From: Batkoa obscura
Taxonomy: Eukaryota > Entomophthoromycota > Entomophthoromycetes > Entomophthorales > Batkoaceae
Assembly: GCA_030770535.1 (NCBI GenBank)
Contig: JASVEC010000006.1
Location: 1,426,001-1,490,000, forward strand
Length of the DNA stretch: 64,000 nucleotides
Direction of reading: 5' to 3'
In this document: piece after piece, positions 59,417 through 64,000 of the stretch
How positions within the stretch are numbered: position 1 is the stretch's first letter
How the letters are laid out: each line of letters begins with the position of its first letter
Notes under the pieces: model-generated
Databases searched by the model: none
What the model was told of the DNA's origin: nothing
Seen by the model: the letters and a program-made list of their open reading frames with translations, nothing else
Program-made: the position numbers and the translations under genes

Positions 59417-59665
59417 ATTTAAAAGTGACGTAGTTATTTTTATTAAACTCCATTTAACAAATCAATATTTGTTAGACAATATCAAAAGGCTAGGAAGCCC
59501 TTCGATACGACGCTAAAATTAACTCACATCACAACTATAACACACTATTTAAAAGTGATGTATTTATATAGTTTTTTTTATTAAATTCCATCTAATAAAT
59601 TTTGATTTGATAGATGATATTGAAAGGTTAAGAAGCTCCTCAATAATACGTTAAAATTATCTAAT
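59417..59665. repeat. Diverged tandem repeat, period about 130 bp
   Basis: Copy one starts ATTTAAAAGTGACGTAG at 59417 and copy two starts ATTTAAAAGTGATGTAT at 59547. Both continue through TTTATTAAA-TCCAT-TAA, GATA-ATAT-AAAGG and AAGC-C-TCGATA-like blocks. Identity is roughly four fifths by eye. Confidence 0.7.
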
Positions 59666-59873
59666 TACACTTCAATATATTTTAATACAGTTTACTATAT
59701 TGTGAAGTTCAATTAAAAATGGGATTCCATATTAGTCCATTGTTGTTGTAGTTTTTATAAAGCCTAACATACTGGGCCTTTCAATATGCCCTATTACTTT
59801 GTCAACTAAAGAAATACGATAGCATTATTGGCTGCGACGGCAATTTTTAATTTAGCCATTGTTCTCTTCAATT

Positions 59874-59975
59874 GTGATGTCTTTATTGGTTTCATTTTTT
59901 TCCCTTTTTAAGCGTTATAGAGTATAGAGTGTAACTTTTTAAATAAACCTTAAATAAAAAAGACATCCCTACACA
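59874..59975 (+). mobile_element. MITE copy 9 (orientation A, degenerate)
   Basis: GTGATGTCTTTATTGGTTTC, then TTTTTAAGCGTTATAGAG and AAAAAAGACATCCCTACA follow the family pattern from end to end with many changes. It is the most decayed full-length copy. Confidence 0.6.
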
Positions 59976-60416
59976 ACTTCAACCAAGTTCTTCAATTCAT
60001 TTGTTAAGTCGCTCCATAAACAATAGGAATATTTAGGCAAATTCAAAAAGAAATGAGCATACAGTTAAAATTCTGTAAAAACCCACAAAATTCTCATTGT
60101 ACAAATAACTTTCACAATATATATATATATATAATAAGTCTTGTTATTTAGATCAATATAAAATACACAAAATAAGATCGCGCTTATTATCATTATAAAT
60201 TTCCTTTTAACTCAAAAATGTAAATCATATTATAAATAAAAATAAATGTCACTTTGAAATTAGTGTTGAGCATTTGACACAGAATTGTAATCTAAAAAAA
60301 TTATAGTGACTGTGAACTAAGCAAATAGTAGACTAACTAATTAAAAATTAGTTCAAAACAGATGAAAGTTGTTTTAGTTTATTTAATCTTTGTTTTTTAA
60401 TTATCTCTTGTTAAAT

Positions 60417-61215
60417 GGCTCTAAAACTTGAGCATTTATTGTATATATTATTGGAAGAAATCTTTGAGCTGTTGGATCCATAGAGTTGACTAAAATTCCT
60501 CTTTAAATAAGTTTTTGTCTGAAGTTGTTAATAAAGTTATTGAACCTCATTTAACTTATCTGGTCTACAATTAAAGAGAACTTATAAAACACCGCTATTA
60601 CCAAGGATACTTTATCAAGGAAAATGGACTATTAATGAAGCGTTTTAATATATATAAAATCAATACTGAATATTCAGGTTATTGTCCAAGTTTAAACTCA
60701 TTAGATTATGATATGATATTCATGGTCAATAATGATAACAAAGTTGATAATCAAGATAGCAGGGACAATGGTGTCTATCATATAAACAACGATAATGGTA
60801 ATGATAATGATAGTGGTGATATAAATGGTAATAACAGTCATGCCAACAATTATAAAATAAATGTTGAATTACTAAATTTAAGAAGATTGAGGATGGTTTC
60901 AGCTGATTACAAATAATCATTAAATAATGTGAATATTATTAATAATAACATATACACTCCAACTAGATACAATCATATTAAATATATGTATTTTAAGGAC
61001 TTTCACGCTATATTTGAAGATATCTTTTTTTACTATACCTTTTCCCAAATTTCAAATTACTTAAGGCCAAAGTTCTTAATTTAACAAGTATGGATTCAAA
61101 AATTGATTACAGCCCTACCAATCCTACATACTTTATTGTGACTTGTATCTTTGAGATAGATTAAGTTGTTTATTAAAAACTTAAAAGTATTCCAATGCTC
61201 ACTTGGGCTAAATAG
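60417..61215 (+). pseudogene. F-box/LRR-type relic 4
   Basis: The ATG at 60417 opens MALKLEHLLYILLEEIFELL, the counterpart of MALKFKYLPDILLE in relic 3. Two near stops and frame changes follow. The block EPHLTYLVYN, then RELIKHRYYQGYFIKENGLL is the family core. An open part at 60635-60916 has a Asn/Asp-rich insert (NDNGNDNDSGDINGNN) and ends LLNLRRLRMVSADY. The closing block (FPNFKLLKAKVLNL, then SIPMLTWAK) lies near 61030-61215. At least four disruptions make it a pseudogene. Confidence 0.65.
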
Positions 61216-61610
61216 CATATAACAAGTATTAAAATAAATTGGTTTCCTGCTTTATTTTATTTTATTCATTACAGGTATCATAAGATTTTAACAATTAGTC
61301 ATTAGATTTGTTTATGTATTGCTTTAGTGCTTTTATTTTAAATTCCAAATAGTTGTAAATAGATGTAAAATAATAAATATGTATTGTAGCTTTTATAAAA
61401 ATGTCATTTTATTTTATATTATTTTATTAAGTATAAATATAATAGATATTGTAATATTACTTTTGAAAATAATAACATAATAAAGCAGATAAACCATTAA
61501 ATTTAAAACAAGGATCAAAACAATTATATAATGAACTATATTTTATTATACTGTATAAATACGGTCAAAATAAATATAAACTATCATTTTACATAGCTTA
61601 TTCTTTTTAA
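61216..61610. other. Intergenic, nothing seen
   Basis: AT-rich spacer between the F-box/LRR relic and the 3' end of the DAHP synthase gene. Confidence 0.5.
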
Positions 61611-63164
<1,554 letters not shown>

Positions 63165-63614
63165 TTTGATTTAAAACTTAAAATGTGAATTAGTAATTAT
63201 CTGTATTTATATGCTTTTTTTGAGTTTTTGTAGCTCTATTCCCATATTTTTTATTCCCTTTAATTATATCATTTTTAATACTCCCCACTTACGTATACTT
63301 CTACTCATACTTTGCTTTTATTGGTTTATGTACTCAATCCCCCAATCACACCTTGCTTTTTTTATCTTTTATCAATCATGTTTTATCATTTTTTTATTAG
63401 TCATGCTGGTTCACTCCGAAATGATTATCATTTAGGTGAATAATTACTATAATAGACAAAATGATAAATTTATTAATAAAAATAATTATATAAAGTAACT
63501 ATAATTGTATTAAAATAAACAATAAACGACTATGATTATTAATAAGAAATAATAGTAACCACAAAAATTTTGTCAGATAATTAAATGTTTATTATATTAA
63601 TTAAAACTTTGAAG
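63165..63614. other. Intergenic, nothing seen
   Basis: The DAHP synthase promoter side. The open frame at 63211-63435 is T-rich and hydrophobic by composition only, so it is not called. Confidence 0.5.
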
Positions 63615-64000
63615 TTAAGGGAAGCCTTTGGGTACTTTAGGAAATTGCTTCATCAGCTCAGCATCCCTTTTAGCTTGTAATTTTCTTTTCAAATGGTTGT
63701 TTCTTAAGAATAAAATGTCTCTGTGTAATTCATATTCTTTATAGCCTATTAGTTTTTTAGTTTCAGTTTTATTTTCGTTTTCTTCTCCTTCCTTTTTCTT
63801 TTCTTCTCCTTCCTTTTCCTTTTCTTCTCCTCTATCATCTTTTATTTCCTCTTTCTCTTTTACATCTTTTTTCGTTTCCTCCTTATTTGTTTCCTCCTTA
63901 TTTGTTTCATCCTTATTTTCAGTAGTTTTACCACTATTTATTTTGCTTTGTTTAGGGCTCTTTTCTTTCACCTCTTCTTTGTTTGAATTAATTGAAGTAC
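63615..64000 (-). CDS. Lys/Glu-rich protein of unknown function, C-terminal part
   Basis: An open frame enters from the right edge and stops at 63615. There is no ATG in the visible part, so the start lies outside the window or in another exon. The visible 128 residues begin with a charged Lys/Glu/Thr stretch with repeats of NKEET and EKEGEE. They end with a more ordered, probably helical tail: KKLIGYKEYELHRDILFLRN, then HLKRKLQAKRDAELMKQFPK and VPKGFP. The repeats are mirrored by repeated TCCTTTTCTTTTCTTCTCC-like DNA near 63785-63835. I do not recognise the family. Since the tail is non-repetitive and the frame stays open in such AT-rich DNA, it is probably real. Confidence 0.6.
   Translation of the reverse strand, partial: TSINSNKEEVKEKSPKQSKINSGKTTENKDETNKEETNKEETKKDVKEKEEIKDDRGEEKEKEGEEKKKEGEENENKTETKKLIGYKEYELHRDILFLRNNHLKRKLQAKRDAELMKQFPKVPKGFP

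Larger units (their letters stand above)
59227..60416. other. Intergenic with tandem repeat and worn MITE
   Basis: The P450 promoter side. It holds a diverged 130-bp tandem repeat, MITE copy 9 and a (TA)n run near 60120-60133. No gene is seen. Confidence 0.55.

Noticed and set aside
63211-63435. Hydrophobic open frame upstream of DAHP synthase
   Set aside because: T-rich composition alone produces Phe/Leu/Ile; no start context or family match.

Overview
This is an AT-rich nuclear eukaryotic window, almost certainly from an early-diverging fungus. The evidence is short introns (about 40-65 nt) in most genes, an ATP sulfurylase with the fungal C-terminal APS-kinase-like regulatory domain, a fungal-only DUF1746 (Dsc4-type) protein, a likely Sim4/FTA4-type kinetochore protein, a secreted CAP protein pair with dibasic propeptide sites, and a minor-spliceosome (U12-type AT-AC) intron, a class lost from the well-known yeasts. 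The AT content and the decayed F-box/leucine-rich-repeat relics would suit an entomophthoralean fungus such as Conidiobolus, but that placement is inference.

Layout. 1-2.5 kb: 5' part of the eIF3c gene (minus strand, runs off the left edge). 2.5-8 kb: gene-poor, with two decayed F-box/LRR genes and two short MITEs. 8.1-10.6 kb: a divergent pair of ER/endomembrane genes, SERINC and EMC3. 11.2-13.1 kb: mitochondrial pyruvate dehydrogenase E2. 15-18.1 kb: glucosamine-6-phosphate deaminase and phosphopantothenate-cysteine ligase. 18.3-24.4 kb: MITEs and a tandem duplication of about 2 kb carrying two secreted CAP genes whose CAP domains look homogenised by gene conversion. 24.7-25.8 kb: probable kinetochore FTA4/CENP-U-like gene. 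26-31.6 kb: divergent PGS1 (cardiolipin pathway) and a GH20 hexosaminidase of the HexD type. 33-34.8 kb: ATP sulfurylase. 35.9-38.5 kb: MARK/KIN-type kinase. 38.5-43.6 kb: gene-poor, with nested MITEs and a third F-box/LRR relic. 44-49 kb: three spliceosome genes in a row, SmD3, U1-70K and SMU1. 49-56.6 kb: a PPR protein, a Dsc4-like membrane protein, an ARFRP1/Arl3 GTPase and a CMGC-like kinase with an Asn-rich tail. 57.2 kb: tRNA-Arg(UCU). 57.6-59.2 kb: a cytochrome P450. 60.4-61.2 kb: a fourth F-box/LRR relic. 61.6-63.2 kb: DAHP synthase. 63.6 kb to the right edge: the C-terminal part of an unrecognised Lys/Glu-rich protein.

The genes are mostly independent housekeeping functions (translation, splicing, mitochondrial carbon and lipid metabolism, CoA, sulfur and aromatic amino-acid biosynthesis, ER membrane biogenesis). 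Several pairs are divergent and share 260-380 bp promoters. I see no CRISPR array, no rRNA, no prokaryotic operon and no retroelement or virus-derived coding region. The most notable observations are the U12-type intron in the phosphopantothenate-cysteine ligase gene, the sharply bounded 359-bp identity tract between the two CAP genes, the run of three spliceosome genes, and the nine-copy TA-flanked MITE family.
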